A stretch of DNA of 64,000 nt from Peptococcaceae bacterium CEB3 (lineage in GTDB: Bacteria; Bacillota; Desulfitobacteriia; Desulfitobacteriales; Desulfitobacteriaceae). The notes beneath the pieces are model-generated. The model did no database searches and was not told the origin of the DNA. It saw only the letters and a list, made by a program, of their open reading frames with translations. Both the position numbers and the translations under genes were made by a program. The stretch covers positions 62,001-126,000 of the forward strand of contig LDXJ01000057.1 of assembly GCA_001029295.1 (NCBI GenBank), read 5' to 3'. Shown piece after piece: positions 51,422 to 60,478 of this stretch; positions within the stretch are counted from its first letter, which is position 1, and each line of letters begins with the position of its first letter.

Positions 51422-53119
51422 GTGAGTAAAGTCTTCGGCGGGCGATATGAAGTGATTGAACGCATCGGCGCGGGGGGTATGGCGATTGTCTATAAAGCCA
51501 AGGACCTGCTCCTGAACCGGATCGTCACCGTCAAGGTGCTGCGCGAGCAATTCCTCTCGGATGAGGATTTTGTCAAGCGTTTCCGCCGCGAGGCCCAGTC
51601 CGCGGCCAGCTTGTCTCATCCGAACATTGTTTCCATTTATGATGTCGGCAAGGACGGGAATATCGAATACATCGTTATGGAATATGTGGAGGGCCGTGAT
51701 CTCAAGGAGATCATCCGTGAATTCGCGCCTTTATCCCCGGAGCAGGCCATTAACCTGACTTGCCAGATCGGTGAGGCTATCCGGCATGCGCATCAGCATC
51801 ACATTATTCATCGGGACATTAAACCGCACAACATCCTGGTAACGGCGGAAGGGCGGGCCAAAGTCACGGATTTCGGTATTGCCCGGGCCGTGTCTGCCGC
51901 CACAGTTACCCACACCGGGGATATTGTCGGTTCTGTCCATTACCTTTCACCTGAGCAGGCCAAAGGGCTGCCCAGTGATGAACGGTCAGACCTCTATTCT
52001 CTCGGGATCATCCTGTATGAGCTGTTGACGGGAAAAGTGCCGTATGACGGGGAGACTCCCATTGCCATAGCTTTGAAACACCTGCAAGAGGTTCCGACCC
52101 GGCCCAGCCAGCTCAATCCGCGGGTGGGGCCGGACCTGGAAAATGTCATTATGCGGGCGATTGCCAAGTCGGCGGAACAAAGGTATGCCACAGCCGGGGA
52201 TTTTCTGGCCGATCTGGAGAAAGTGCGGTCGGGGAAGCCGGTGCCCAAACCGGAAGAACCGCTGGATCTGGATGCGACCCAAGTCCATCGGGGGGTGATG
52301 CCCCTGACGGAAACGGCGGGCGGGATGAATTCGAACCCGGCGGAAGAACGGCCGCGGGAGAGTGCCGGGCCGGGAACGCAGCGGAAGAAACGCCGACGCT
52401 GGCCTTGGGTGGTGACGGCGGTTGTCGTTCTGGTTTTGCTTGGTGCCGGGCTTTGGCTGCGCAGCTATTTGACGGTGGGAGTAACCGTGGTCCCGTCGCT
52501 GGAAGGGAAGACCTTAAAGCAGGCAGAAGTTCTCCTTAAACAGTACAAGCTGGCTCTTGGCCCTAATAATTCCGTGGACTACAGTGATACCGTGCCGAAA
52601 AACGAGATCATCAGCCAGGTGCCTGCCGCCAACTCTTCCGTGAAGGTCGGACATGAGGTGACGGTAGTCGTGAGCAAGGGGGCGCAGTTGATGAAGTTTC
52701 CCAATCTGATCAATCCGCCTTTGAGCAAAGAAAATGCCCTCATCGCCATCGGCAATGACGGATTTACCGCGACCCCTTCCATCACCGAGGCCCCCAGTTC
52801 AACCGTGCCGGCGGGAAGCGTGGCCGCCCAGGACCCTCAGCCTGATAGGCTGTGGACCAAGGACGGGAACATTCATCTGACAATTAGCACGGGTCCCCAG
52901 GTGCAAGTCATTCCCATGCCGGATGTGGTGGGAAAATCGGCGACTGAGGCGGCTAAGATTCTCCAGGCGCAGAATCTCATCCCAGTGACAGACACCCAGG
53001 ATTCCACCCAATACCCCAAAGGGATGGTGATCAAAACTGACCCGGCTGCCAATTCTTCGGTTCAACAGGGATCGAACGTCAAAATCACGGTCTCGCGCGG
53101 TCCCGGGCCGATAGGGTAG
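51422..53119 (+). CDS. prkC: PASTA-domain Ser/Thr protein kinase (PrkC/StkP)
   Basis: 565 aa. Kinase domain (1-265): IGAGGMAIVYKAKD, VKVL Lys, HRDIKPHNILV, DFGIARA, HYLSPEQA. Membrane helix at about 325-345, then three PASTA repeats outside (about 350-565) that sense muropeptides or lipid II. GTG at 51422 with AGGTGA is preferred over GTG at 51413. Governs growth, wall synthesis and spore germination in relatives. Encoded with its phosphatase and FHA readers. Confidence 0.95.
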   Translation: MSKVFGGRYEVIERIGAGGMAIVYKAKDLLLNRIVTVKVLREQFLSDEDFVKRFRREAQSAASLSHPNIVSIYDVGKDGNIEYIVMEYVEGRDLKEIIREFAPLSPEQAINLTCQIGEAIRHAHQHHIIHRDIKPHNILVTAEGRAKVTDFGIARAVSAATVTHTGDIVGSVHYLSPEQAKGLPSDERSDLYSLGIILYELLTGKVPYDGETPIAIALKHLQEVPTRPSQLNPRVGPDLENVIMRAIAKSAEQRYATAGDFLADLEKVRSGKPVPKPEEPLDLDATQVHRGVMPLTETAGGMNSNPAEERPRESAGPGTQRKKRRRWPWVVTAVVVLVLLGAGLWLRSYLTVGVTVVPSLEGKTLKQAEVLLKQYKLALGPNNSVDYSDTVPKNEIISQVPAANSSVKVGHEVTVVVSKGAQLMKFPNLINPPLSKENALIAIGNDGFTATPSITEAPSSTVPAGSVAAQDPQPDRLWTKDGNIHLTISTGPQVQVIPMPDVVGKSATEAAKILQAQNLIPVTDTQDSTQYPKGMVIKTDPAANSSVQQGSNVKITVSRGPGPIG

Positions 53120-53128
53120 GGAGTTGAT

Positions 53129-54001
53129 ATGATTGAGGGTGTTTTGCTCAAGGGATATGGGGGTTTTTATTATGTGCGGGCGGAAGACCGGGTGTGGGAG
53201 TGTTCCTTGCGCGGTCGTTTCCGTGTCCGGGACCAGGATTTTTTTCCGGGTGACAGGGTGGCGATTTTGCCCGGCAGAAAAGGGGCGACGATTGAAAAAG
53301 TCGAGCCGCGGAGGAATGTCCTGGTTCGCCCCAGTGTGGCCAACGTGGATCAGGCTTTACTCGTCTTTGCCATGACCTCGCCGCGGCCGGATCTGAATCT
53401 TTTGGACCGCTTGCTCATTCAGGTGAGCGGGGCGGGAATCAAACCTTTTCTGATCCTGACGAAGTTCGACCTTTGGACGCCGGCTCGGGAAGAGGAGGCA
53501 GTCTGGCAGGGCTATGAAAGGCTGGGTTATCTGCTGGCCCGGATTTCCAACAAGACTGGGGAGGGGCTGGAAAAAGTGCGGCCGGTTTTGCGGGGCCGAA
53601 TTAGTGTTTTGGCCGGACCGTCCGGTGCGGGAAAATCCAGTCTGACGAATCTCCTGGTACCGGGCATGGAATTGAAAACCGGGGATGTGAGCCGCAAACT
53701 CAAACGCGGGCGACACACGACGCGTCATGTGGAACTTTTTGAGTGTGAGGGCGGATTGGTGGCAGACACTCCGGGATTTTCTTCGCTGGATCTGCCGGCC
53801 ATGAAGAGAGAGGAACTGGTCGATTTTTTCCCCGAGATGGACCCTTACCGGGGATTGTGCCGGTTCAAAAGCTGTTTGCATGACCAGGAACCGGAGTGTG
53901 CGGTGAAACGGGCGGTTGCGCGGGGGGAAATCCTGCCCCAGCGCTATGAGCATTACCGGCAGTTCCTGCAGGAAGTAATCGCCGCGGAAAGGCGCTATTG
54001 A
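53129..54001 (+). CDS. rsgA: Ribosome small-subunit GTPase RsgA
   Basis: 290 aa. OB-fold (1-70), circularly permuted GTPase with TKFD before GPSGAGKSSLTN (about 166-177) and DTPGFSS, then zinc knuckle C-x4-C-x-H-x5-C (CRFKSCLHDQEPEC). Acts in late 30S assembly. ATG after GGAGTTGAT. Confidence 0.96.
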   Translation: MIEGVLLKGYGGFYYVRAEDRVWECSLRGRFRVRDQDFFPGDRVAILPGRKGATIEKVEPRRNVLVRPSVANVDQALLVFAMTSPRPDLNLLDRLLIQVSGAGIKPFLILTKFDLWTPAREEEAVWQGYERLGYLLARISNKTGEGLEKVRPVLRGRISVLAGPSGAGKSSLTNLLVPGMELKTGDVSRKLKRGRHTTRHVELFECEGGLVADTPGFSSLDLPAMKREELVDFFPEMDPYRGLCRFKSCLHDQEPECAVKRAVARGEILPQRYEHYRQFLQEVIAAERRY

Positions 54002-54024
54002 ATAAGACAGAAAGGAATTTGCAT

Positions 54025-54705
54025 ATGATACAAATTGCTCCTTCCATACCTTCCATACTGTCCGCGGATTTTGCCCGCTTGGCCGCGGAGGTTAAGAGGG
54101 TGGAGGATGCCGGCGCGGATTGGCTGCATATTGATGTGATGGACGGGCACTTTGTGCCCAATTTGACGCTGGGGCCGGCTCTGGTGCAGTCGCTCCGAAA
54201 ACAGGTCCGGATTCCCTTCGATGTTCACTTGATGATCGAATCCCCGGAGCGGTTTGTGCCGGAGTTCGTGAAGGCGGGCGCCGACTTGGTGACAATTCAT
54301 TGGGAGGCGACGCCCCATGTGCACCGGGTGATCCAGTTGATTAAAAGCCTGGGAGTCCGGGCGGGGGTGGCGCTCAACCCCGCCACTTGCTGGGAAGAGC
54401 TGATCTACGTCCTCGACGATTTGGATGTGGTGTTGGTGATGACCGTCAACCCGGGTTTCGGCGGGCAAAAGTTTATCCCGGCGGTCGTACCCAAGATCCG
54501 GGGCCTGCAGCGGGAATTGGCGCGGCGAGGCTCGTCCTGCCTGATCGAAGTGGACGGGGGTATCAACAGCGAAACGGCGCCGGTTGTGGCGGAAGCGGGG
54601 GCCGGCATATTGGTCGCCGGAGCGGCGATCTTTGCCGCCGGGGATCCCGGGCAGGCCTTGCGAGCCCTGCGCCGGGCGGGAGAGGGGACGGGCCGGCCGA
54701 TCTGA
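54025..54705 (+). CDS. rpe: Ribulose-phosphate 3-epimerase
   Basis: 226 aa TIM barrel. IAPSIPSILSADFARL, HIDVMDGHFVPN (metal His, Asp), DVHLMI, MTVNPGFGGQKF and EVDGGIN are the family motifs. Interconverts ribulose-5-P and xylulose-5-P. ATG at 54025 after GAAAGGAA is preferred over TTG at 53998. Confidence 0.95.
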   Translation: MIQIAPSIPSILSADFARLAAEVKRVEDAGADWLHIDVMDGHFVPNLTLGPALVQSLRKQVRIPFDVHLMIESPERFVPEFVKAGADLVTIHWEATPHVHRVIQLIKSLGVRAGVALNPATCWEELIYVLDDLDVVLVMTVNPGFGGQKFIPAVVPKIRGLQRELARRGSSCLIEVDGGINSETAPVVAEAGAGILVAGAAIFAAGDPGQALRALRRAGEGTGRPI

Positions 54706-54813
54706 CCGGCGAAAATACATCAAGGGGGAAGCGGCCTTTCTTCTCCGGGCTGTAGGCTGAGACTGGAGTGTCCGGTCTGGTCAGAAGTCGGAGTTTCCGG
54801 GCCATTAAGGGTT

Positions 54814-55509
54814 ATGAGGGTATCTGTATTGGCCAATGGAATCTGGGACGCGGACTGGGGCAGGGATGAACTGGCAAATGTGGCTTACCTTGTCTGTGCC
54901 GACGGAGGAGCCAACTCGGCTTTCAACAGCGGTCATTATCCCCAAGCCGTCGTCGGGGATCTGGATTCGATCACGCCGGAAAATCTCAGGCGCTGCCGGG
55001 AACGGCGGGTCGAAATTCGGTCTTACCCGCGAGAGAAGGATGAAACAGATCTTGAACTGGCCTTGGCTTTCGCCGATGGGCAAGCTCTGCCGGGGGAGGA
55101 GATAACTCTTTACGGGGCGACAGGCGGACGCCCGGACCATTTTCTGGGCAATCTGGCCCTTTTAATGGCTTATGCTCGCCGCGGGCGTAAGATCCGCATG
55201 AAAGACCCGCGGCAGGAGATGTGGATTATCCAAGGACGAGAAGTATTGAAGGGCCGGGCGGAACAAGAGCTGTCCCTGATTGTCCTTTCAGAGACAGCTC
55301 TCGTAACGATAACCGGGGTGCGGTATCCCCTGGACAAGGCGGTCTTGCGCCAGGATTCTCCTCGCGGCCTGAGCAATGTTTTTGTGGGCGGGGAAGCGAC
55401 AGTGGAGGTCTACAGGGGTCAGGTCCTGGTAATCCTCCTCAACGACGGGGAAGAGCGGACGGGAACGCAAGAGCGGACTCCATCACGCGAAAGCCCCGAG
55501 CAGGACTGA
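54814..55509 (+). CDS. thiN: Thiamine pyrophosphokinase
   Basis: 231 aa. CADGGANS, GDLDSI, KDETDLELAL and GATGGRPDHFLGN are the catalytic and thiamine-site motifs. Makes thiamine diphosphate from thiamine and ATP. The last 15 residues are a polar tail. ATG after TTAAGGG. The genome cluster rsgA-rpe-thiN is typical. Confidence 0.94.
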   Translation: MRVSVLANGIWDADWGRDELANVAYLVCADGGANSAFNSGHYPQAVVGDLDSITPENLRRCRERRVEIRSYPREKDETDLELALAFADGQALPGEEITLYGATGGRPDHFLGNLALLMAYARRGRKIRMKDPRQEMWIIQGREVLKGRAEQELSLIVLSETALVTITGVRYPLDKAVLRQDSPRGLSNVFVGGEATVEVYRGQVLVILLNDGEERTGTQERTPSRESPEQD

Positions 55510-55512
55510 AGG

Positions 55513-55881
55513 TCAGGAGGGAGCGGCCGAATTCAACAGCTGGGAGACCTGCTCGAGCAGGAGGGCGAGATCGATGGGTTTGGCCAGGATCTTGCTCACT
55601 CCCAAAGATTCATAACGGGGCAAGATTTCTGGGTCCAGATACCCTGAGATGACGATGATGGGTATGCTTTGAATTTGAGGCAAGTGTTCAATGATGGCGT
55701 TGCCGGTCATGTCGGGAAGACGATGGTCAAGGATAAGAAGGTCCGGCCCGAAATCCGGCAGCTGCTTAATGGCTTCGCTCCCGGTGGGGTAATCCTGAAT
55801 CACGGCCTGCATTGGTTCGAGGGCGTACTTATAGAGTTCGCGGATTGCCGGAAAATCTTCAACGATAGCAATACGTGCCAT
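55513..55881 (-). CDS. Stand-alone response regulator receiver domain
   Basis: 122 aa, CheY-like only. IAIVEDFPAIREL (acidic pocket), LLILDHRLPDM with phospho-Asp (about 51), VISGYLD (Thr/Ser), AKPIDLALL (Lys). No output domain. Convergent with thiN, 3 bp between stops. ATG after GGAGGGTG. No kinase nearby, so its partner is unknown. Confidence 0.9.
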   Translation of the reverse strand: MARIAIVEDFPAIRELYKYALEPMQAVIQDYPTGSEAIKQLPDFGPDLLILDHRLPDMTGNAIIEHLPQIQSIPIIVISGYLDPEILPRYESLGVSKILAKPIDLALLLEQVSQLLNSAAPS

Positions 55882-55999
55882 CCCGCTGCACCCTCCCCCT
55901 TGGACAAGCTTAATGTCTTGATGTCTATGTATTCGCCCCGCCGGGACGGAATTCCTGCAATTGAGTAATTTTGTAGATTATGTCGAATAAAGGAATATG

Positions 56000-56024
56000 A
56001 AAAAGACCCGGCCGGGGTCGGGTC
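56000..56024 (-). terminator. Intrinsic terminator of rpmB
   Basis: On the minus strand GACCCG-ACCCCGGC-CGGGTC followed by TTTTTC. Confidence 0.85.
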
Positions 56025-56050
56025 TGCGGCAGGCTGCCGTCACTCTTTCA

Positions 56051-56242
56051 TTAAACTGCACGTTGTACTTTGCCGGAACGCAAGCAACGGGTACAAACGT
56101 TGATCCGGGTGGGAGTACCGTTGACAAGTGCATGAACCTTTTGCAGATTGGGTTTCCAGGTTCTCTTGCTGCGAATATGAGAGTGGCTGACTTGAATTCC
56201 CGTGACAACTCCCTTGCCGCATATCGCACAGACGTTGGCCAT
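56051..56242 (-). CDS. rpmB: 50S ribosomal protein L28
   Basis: 63 aa. CAICGKG and CTRCLRSGKV zinc-ribbon cysteines, HSHIRSKRTWKPNLQ core. ATG at 56242 with a perfect AAAGGAGG. Monocistronic, opposite to asp23-fakA as usual. Confidence 0.97.
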   Translation of the reverse strand: MANVCAICGKGVVTGIQVSHSHIRSKRTWKPNLQKVHALVNGTPTRINVCTRCLRSGKVQRAV

Positions 56243-56369
56243 GCTCAAAACCTCCTTTGCGAAAATGACACTTATACATTCTATCAGAGGTTGGAACGAT
56301 TGGCAAGTTGCGGAACGCACGAGCGCACAAATGCGACAGTCCAAACCGGCAAAAGCCAGAGGGGCACGC

Positions 56370-56445
56370 AAATGGGTATGGATTAAGCAAATGGGTATGG
56401 ATTAAGTAAATGGGTATGGATTAAGTAAACGGGTAAGTAAACAGG
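56370..56445 (+). repeat. 19-bp tandem repeat, three full and two degenerate units
   Basis: AAATGGGTATGGATTAAGY repeats at 56370, 56389 and 56408 in perfect phase, followed by AAACGGGTAAGT and AAACAGGTATAG. It lies between the divergent rpmB and asp23 genes. Confidence 0.9.
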
Positions 56446-56633
56446 TATAGATCGGGTTGCGGCAGGTAAGCGTAGAAGTGGGCGCTTTCAGCTAAAAGCT
56501 TCGCCAACACGCGCGAGCTTCTTGACCGCGATTCAGGATTGGCTTCCCGCCGCTTTGAATCTTGGCGCGGAACCTAGTAAAATGAGGGAGAACCTAGTAG
56601 AATGAGGGTAAATGCCTGCAAGGAGGACCTGGG

Positions 56634-56990
56634 ATGGGTAAGGAAATAAGCAATCGCTTAGGGAAAATCGATATTTCGGAAGAAGTGATCGCCATCATCG
56701 CCGGGGCGGCGGCGGTGGAATGTTACGGCTTGGTGGGCATGTCCTCCCGCAAGATTACGGACGGCTTCGCGGAGATACTCGGCCGGGAGAATTTGGACCG
56801 GGGGGTCGTTGTTTCCATCCAGGATGACCGGGTTTTTATTGACCTGTATATCATCGTAGGGTATGGAGTGCGCATCTCGGAAGTGGCAGCCAATGTCATG
56901 GAAAGAGTGCGCTACACAACGGAAAATCTAACCGGTTTGAATGTGAGCGAAGTCAATGTCAATGTTCAGGGGGTCCGGGTACTGGATTAG
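56634..56990 (+). CDS. Asp23/Gls24 family envelope stress protein
   Basis: 118 aa. ISEEVIAIIAGAAAVECYGLVGM, DLYIIVGYGVRISEVAANV and VNVNVQGVRV are family marks. ATG after AAGGAGG. Conserved upstream of the DAK-type fatty acid kinase gene. Confidence 0.93.
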   Translation: MGKEISNRLGKIDISEEVIAIIAGAAAVECYGLVGMSSRKITDGFAEILGRENLDRGVVVSIQDDRVFIDLYIIVGYGVRISEVAANVMERVRYTTENLTGLNVSEVNVNVQGVRVLD

Positions 56991-57086
56991 AGTTAGGAGC
57001 CATAGCCTGCCGGTCTTTCGGGATGTCCGACGGGTTCCGGCAAGAGGTTTCCGGGAGGTTTGCCAGTTTGTGTGGAGTAGGGGGAA

Positions 57087-58910
57087 ATGAGTTTGAAACC
57101 GGGCACCGACTTGATGAACACGGTTGACGGAGCACAATGGAAAGAAATGATTGTTTCGGGGGCGCGGGCACTGGCAGAGAAAAAAGCGCAAGTGGACGCT
57201 TTGAACGTTTTTCCGGTTCCCGATGGGGATACGGGAACCAATATGCACTTGACTATTCAGAGCGCGGCCGGGGAGGTCGCCAAACTGTCCAATCCGTCGC
57301 TGTCAGAAGCGGCGGCGGCTGTCTCAATGGGATCTCTGATGGGTGCCAGGGGCAATTCGGGAGTGATCCTGTCGCAACTGATGCGCGGGGTGGCCAAAGG
57401 ACTGGACGGCCTCGGTGCCGCCAATGCCGCGCAAGTGGCTCAGGCTTTGCAGACGGGAGTTGAGACGGCCTACAAGGCGGTGATGAAGCCGGTCGAAGGC
57501 ACGATTTTAACCGTGGCCAAAGAGACGGCCCGGGGGGCCTTGGCCAAGGCCAAACAGGGCGGCGACGTCCTGGCTGTCCTCAGGGAGGGTTGTCAAAAGG
57601 GCGAAAAAGCTTTGGCGAGAACCCCCGAACTATTGCCGGTCCTAAGGCAGGCCGGAGTGGTGGATGCCGGGGGGCAGGGTTTCATCCTGATTTTCCGGGG
57701 GTGGATCTCGGCTTTGGAGGGAAATCCGGTTGCGCCGGGGAGCGGGACGGATTACGCGGTAACTTCGGCCGTGACCGAAAGCCCAGCTGAACCCGCGGCG
57801 GGCGGGTTGTTCAGGGTAGAGGATTTGGAGTATCCCTACTGTACGGAATTCCTCCTCAAAGGCAGGGAGATTTCCCTGGAACGCATCAAGGAGGACATGG
57901 CGGGCTGGGGCGACAGTATGCTCGTGGTGGGCACTCCGGAGGTCGCCAAAATACACATCCATACCAAAAACCCGGGGCAAGTGTTGGATTATGCCTTGCG
58001 TTGGGGGGCTTTGCATGAGGTAGCCATACATAACATGCTGGCCCAGAATGAGGCTGCGGCCCACGCCGCCAAGGAGACGGGAGAAATTCGGGGTGAGGAA
58101 AGGTCAGGAGCTGCCGGCGAAGGGTATGGGCACACCGTCGGAGGGCGCAAGGACGACGAGACTTCCCCGGCTCAGTCCGGAGAGAGACGGGGGGATGCGG
58201 GCGCACCCGCGCCGGAGGCGGAAGCCGGGAGCGAGCGGCCAGAGGCACTGAAGGAACAGGGAGTGGTCGCCGTAGCCGCGGGCGAAGGGATCGCCAGGGT
58301 GTTCGCCAGCCTGGGTGCGGATGAGGTGGTGTCCGGGGGCCAGACGATGAATCCGAGTACGGAGGATTTGGCGGCCGCGGTCAGGGGGGTGCGGGCCCGC
58401 TGTGTCTTTATCTTGCCGAACAATCCCAACATTGTCATGGCGGCGGAGCAGGTCCGGGAAGTTGTGCCCGACCGCCGGGTGGAGGTCATCGCCAGCAGGT
58501 CCATTCCGCAAGGAATCGCGGCTCTGGTGAACTTTCAAACCGGGGCGAAAGCGGAGGAAAACGTGCGGGCTATGCGGGAGGCCTTGGAACGGGTTGGATC
58601 GGGTGAAATCACTTATGCCGTGAGAGACTCTCAGTTTGAAGGTTTCGAGATCGGCGAGGGGGATATTTTGGGCCTGGCGGAAGGGGAATTGGTGGCGGTC
58701 GGCAAGGACGTGCTGACGGTTGCGGAAGAAACCCTGGAAAAGATGAACTGGCGCAATTATGACTTGGTTACGGTGTTTTACGGCCAGGAGACCGAAGCCG
58801 AGGAAGCGAAGAAACTGGAGAATTGGCTGCAGGCGCAAAAATCCGAGGTCGAGGTGGAGGTTTATCCGGGAGGGCAGCCGCTGTATTACTATATCTTGGG
58901 CGTTGAATAG
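57087..58910 (+). CDS. fakA: Fatty acid kinase A-like protein (DhaL plus YloV C-terminal domain)
   Basis: 607 aa against about 550 usually. N-terminal DhaL ATP-binding domain (about 10-205) with NVFPVPDGDTGTNM (Asp ligands of Mg) and GARGNSGVILSQ; middle and C-terminal FakA domains with HIHTKNPGQVL and GGQTMNPSTEDL (about 411-422). With a FakB it phosphorylates fatty acids. A Gly/Glu/Arg-rich insertion of about 55 residues (about 330-385) separates middle and C-terminal domains. ATG after GGAGTAGGGGG. Confidence 0.9.
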   Translation: MSLKPGTDLMNTVDGAQWKEMIVSGARALAEKKAQVDALNVFPVPDGDTGTNMHLTIQSAAGEVAKLSNPSLSEAAAAVSMGSLMGARGNSGVILSQLMRGVAKGLDGLGAANAAQVAQALQTGVETAYKAVMKPVEGTILTVAKETARGALAKAKQGGDVLAVLREGCQKGEKALARTPELLPVLRQAGVVDAGGQGFILIFRGWISALEGNPVAPGSGTDYAVTSAVTESPAEPAAGGLFRVEDLEYPYCTEFLLKGREISLERIKEDMAGWGDSMLVVGTPEVAKIHIHTKNPGQVLDYALRWGALHEVAIHNMLAQNEAAAHAAKETGEIRGEERSGAAGEGYGHTVGGRKDDETSPAQSGERRGDAGAPAPEAEAGSERPEALKEQGVVAVAAGEGIARVFASLGADEVVSGGQTMNPSTEDLAAAVRGVRARCVFILPNNPNIVMAAEQVREVVPDRRVEVIASRSIPQGIAALVNFQTGAKAEENVRAMREALERVGSGEITYAVRDSQFEGFEIGEGDILGLAEGELVAVGKDVLTVAEETLEKMNWRNYDLVTVFYGQETEAEEAKKLENWLQAQKSEVEVEVYPGGQPLYYYILGVE

Positions 58911-58933
58911 ATATCCTTTCGGAAGGTGAAGCT

Positions 58934-59605
58934 GTGGCTCGAATTAACGTTTTCGATATTCTGGGGCCGGTCATGGTGGGACCGTCAAGTTCACATACGG
59001 CGGGCGCGGTGCGCCTGGGACTCATGGCGAGGAAGATCCTTGGCGATGAACCGCGGGAAGCTAAGATCATCTTGCACGGTTCCTTTGCGGAAACCGGGAA
59101 AGGGCATGGCACGGATCTGGCTTTGGTGGCCGGGCTGTTAGGGATGCTGCCGGATGATGAGCGTATCCCCCAGGCCATGGATGTGGCGGCGGCTAAAGGC
59201 TTGAAAACCGCTTTCTCTGCCGGGGATTTGGGAGATGTCCATCCGAACAGCGTTCGCTTCGACCTAAAGGGTGCCGCCGGATATGAGGTAACGGTCTTGG
59301 GTTCTTCCATCGGGGGAGGACAGATTGAGATCCGCGGCATTGATGAATTTCCGGTGATGCTCAGGGGAGATTACCCGACTTTGGTCCTTTTGCACCAAGA
59401 TCTTCCCGGCGTGGTGGCGCAGGTGACCGCTATTCTCGCGGCTGCCCAGATTAACATCGCGGAGATGCGGGTTTCCCGGGAGAAGAAAGGCACAGTGGCC
59501 TTAACGGTTGTGGAAATGGACCAAAACATCGATCCGGCGGTCATGGCGCTCTTGGGAAAAATGCCGGTTTTAAAGCGGGCAATGACGGTCGATCCGTTGG
59601 TCTAG
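58934..59605 (+). CDS. sdaAB: L-serine dehydratase, beta subunit
   Basis: 223 aa. VFDILGPVMVGPSSSHTAGAVRLG at the start (serine/phosphate loop), GSSIGGGQIEIRGID, then an ACT domain (about 150-223). Turns L-serine to pyruvate and ammonia with the alpha subunit. GTG at 58934 after GGAAGGTGA. Confidence 0.95.
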   Translation: MARINVFDILGPVMVGPSSSHTAGAVRLGLMARKILGDEPREAKIILHGSFAETGKGHGTDLALVAGLLGMLPDDERIPQAMDVAAAKGLKTAFSAGDLGDVHPNSVRFDLKGAAGYEVTVLGSSIGGGQIEIRGIDEFPVMLRGDYPTLVLLHQDLPGVVAQVTAILAAAQINIAEMRVSREKKGTVALTVVEMDQNIDPAVMALLGKMPVLKRAMTVDPLV

Positions 59606-59614
59606 GAGGTAAAA

Positions 59615-60478
59615 ATGCGGGCATACATGGATTTGGTGCAGGCAGCGAATCAACAAAAGAAGAAAATCGGCCGGGTGGTCCTGCAGGAGCAGGTGAGTGA
59701 GCTGGAAAAGACGGCCGAGGAGCTTTTTGAACGGATGCGGGCCAATTTACGGGTCATGTATCAGGCGGTCGAGACAGGCTTGAAGAAAAAAGAACACTCA
59801 CTTTCCGGCTTGTCCGGCGGGGACGCGGCCAAAGTGGAGCAGAGGCGTTTAGGCGGGCAGAGTCTTGTGGGAGACCGCTTGAGCGGCGCGATTGCCAGGG
59901 CCCTGGCCGTGGCGGAAGTCAACGCCGGGATGGGGAAAATCGTGGCGGCGCCGACCGCCGGCTCATGCGGGGTGTTGCCGGGGGTCTTGCTGACGGTGCA
60001 GGAGAGCGGCAACTATCCGGAAGAAGAGGTGGTACTGGCCTTGTTTACGGCGGCAGGGCTGGGGATGGCTGTGGCCGAGCGGGCGACTCTGGCCGGGGCG
60101 GAGGGCGGCTGCCAGGCGGAGATTGGTTCGGCCGCCGCTATGGCGGCCGCGGCGGCGGTAGAGCTGGCCGGCGGCACCCCCGAAGAGACGGCTCATGCCG
60201 CCGCGATTACGATGAAATCTTTTCTTGGCTTGGTTTGTGACCCGGTGGCGGGGTTGGTGGAGGTCCCTTGTATCAAACGCAACGCTACGGCCGCCGTACT
60301 GGCCCTGACCGGTGCCGAAATGGCCCTGGCGGGGGTGAAAAGCGCGATTCCGCTGGATGAGGTGATCGATACCATGGCACTGATCGGCAGGCAGCTGCCC
60401 TGCTCTTTGCGGGAAACCGCTCAGGGAGGGCTGGCCGCTACCCCGACGGCGCGAAAGATTCAGCTGACCTTGTCATGA
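59615..60478 (+). CDS. sdaAA: L-serine dehydratase, alpha subunit (Fe-S)
   Basis: 287 aa. AAPTAGSCGVLPGVL, EGGCQAEIGSAAAMAAA and CDPVAGLVEVPCIKRN supply the cysteines of the 4Fe-4S cluster, which makes the enzyme oxygen-sensitive. ATG after AGGAGG, 9 bp after sdaAB; its stop overlaps recG. Confidence 0.95.
   Translation: MRAYMDLVQAANQQKKKIGRVVLQEQVSELEKTAEELFERMRANLRVMYQAVETGLKKKEHSLSGLSGGDAAKVEQRRLGGQSLVGDRLSGAIARALAVAEVNAGMGKIVAAPTAGSCGVLPGVLLTVQESGNYPEEEVVLALFTAAGLGMAVAERATLAGAEGGCQAEIGSAAAMAAAAAVELAGGTPEETAHAAAITMKSFLGLVCDPVAGLVEVPCIKRNATAAVLALTGAEMALAGVKSAIPLDEVIDTMALIGRQLPCSLRETAQGGLAATPTARKIQLTLS

Noticed and set aside
56370-56445. CRISPR array
   Set aside because: Units are contiguous with no spacers, and there are no cas genes.
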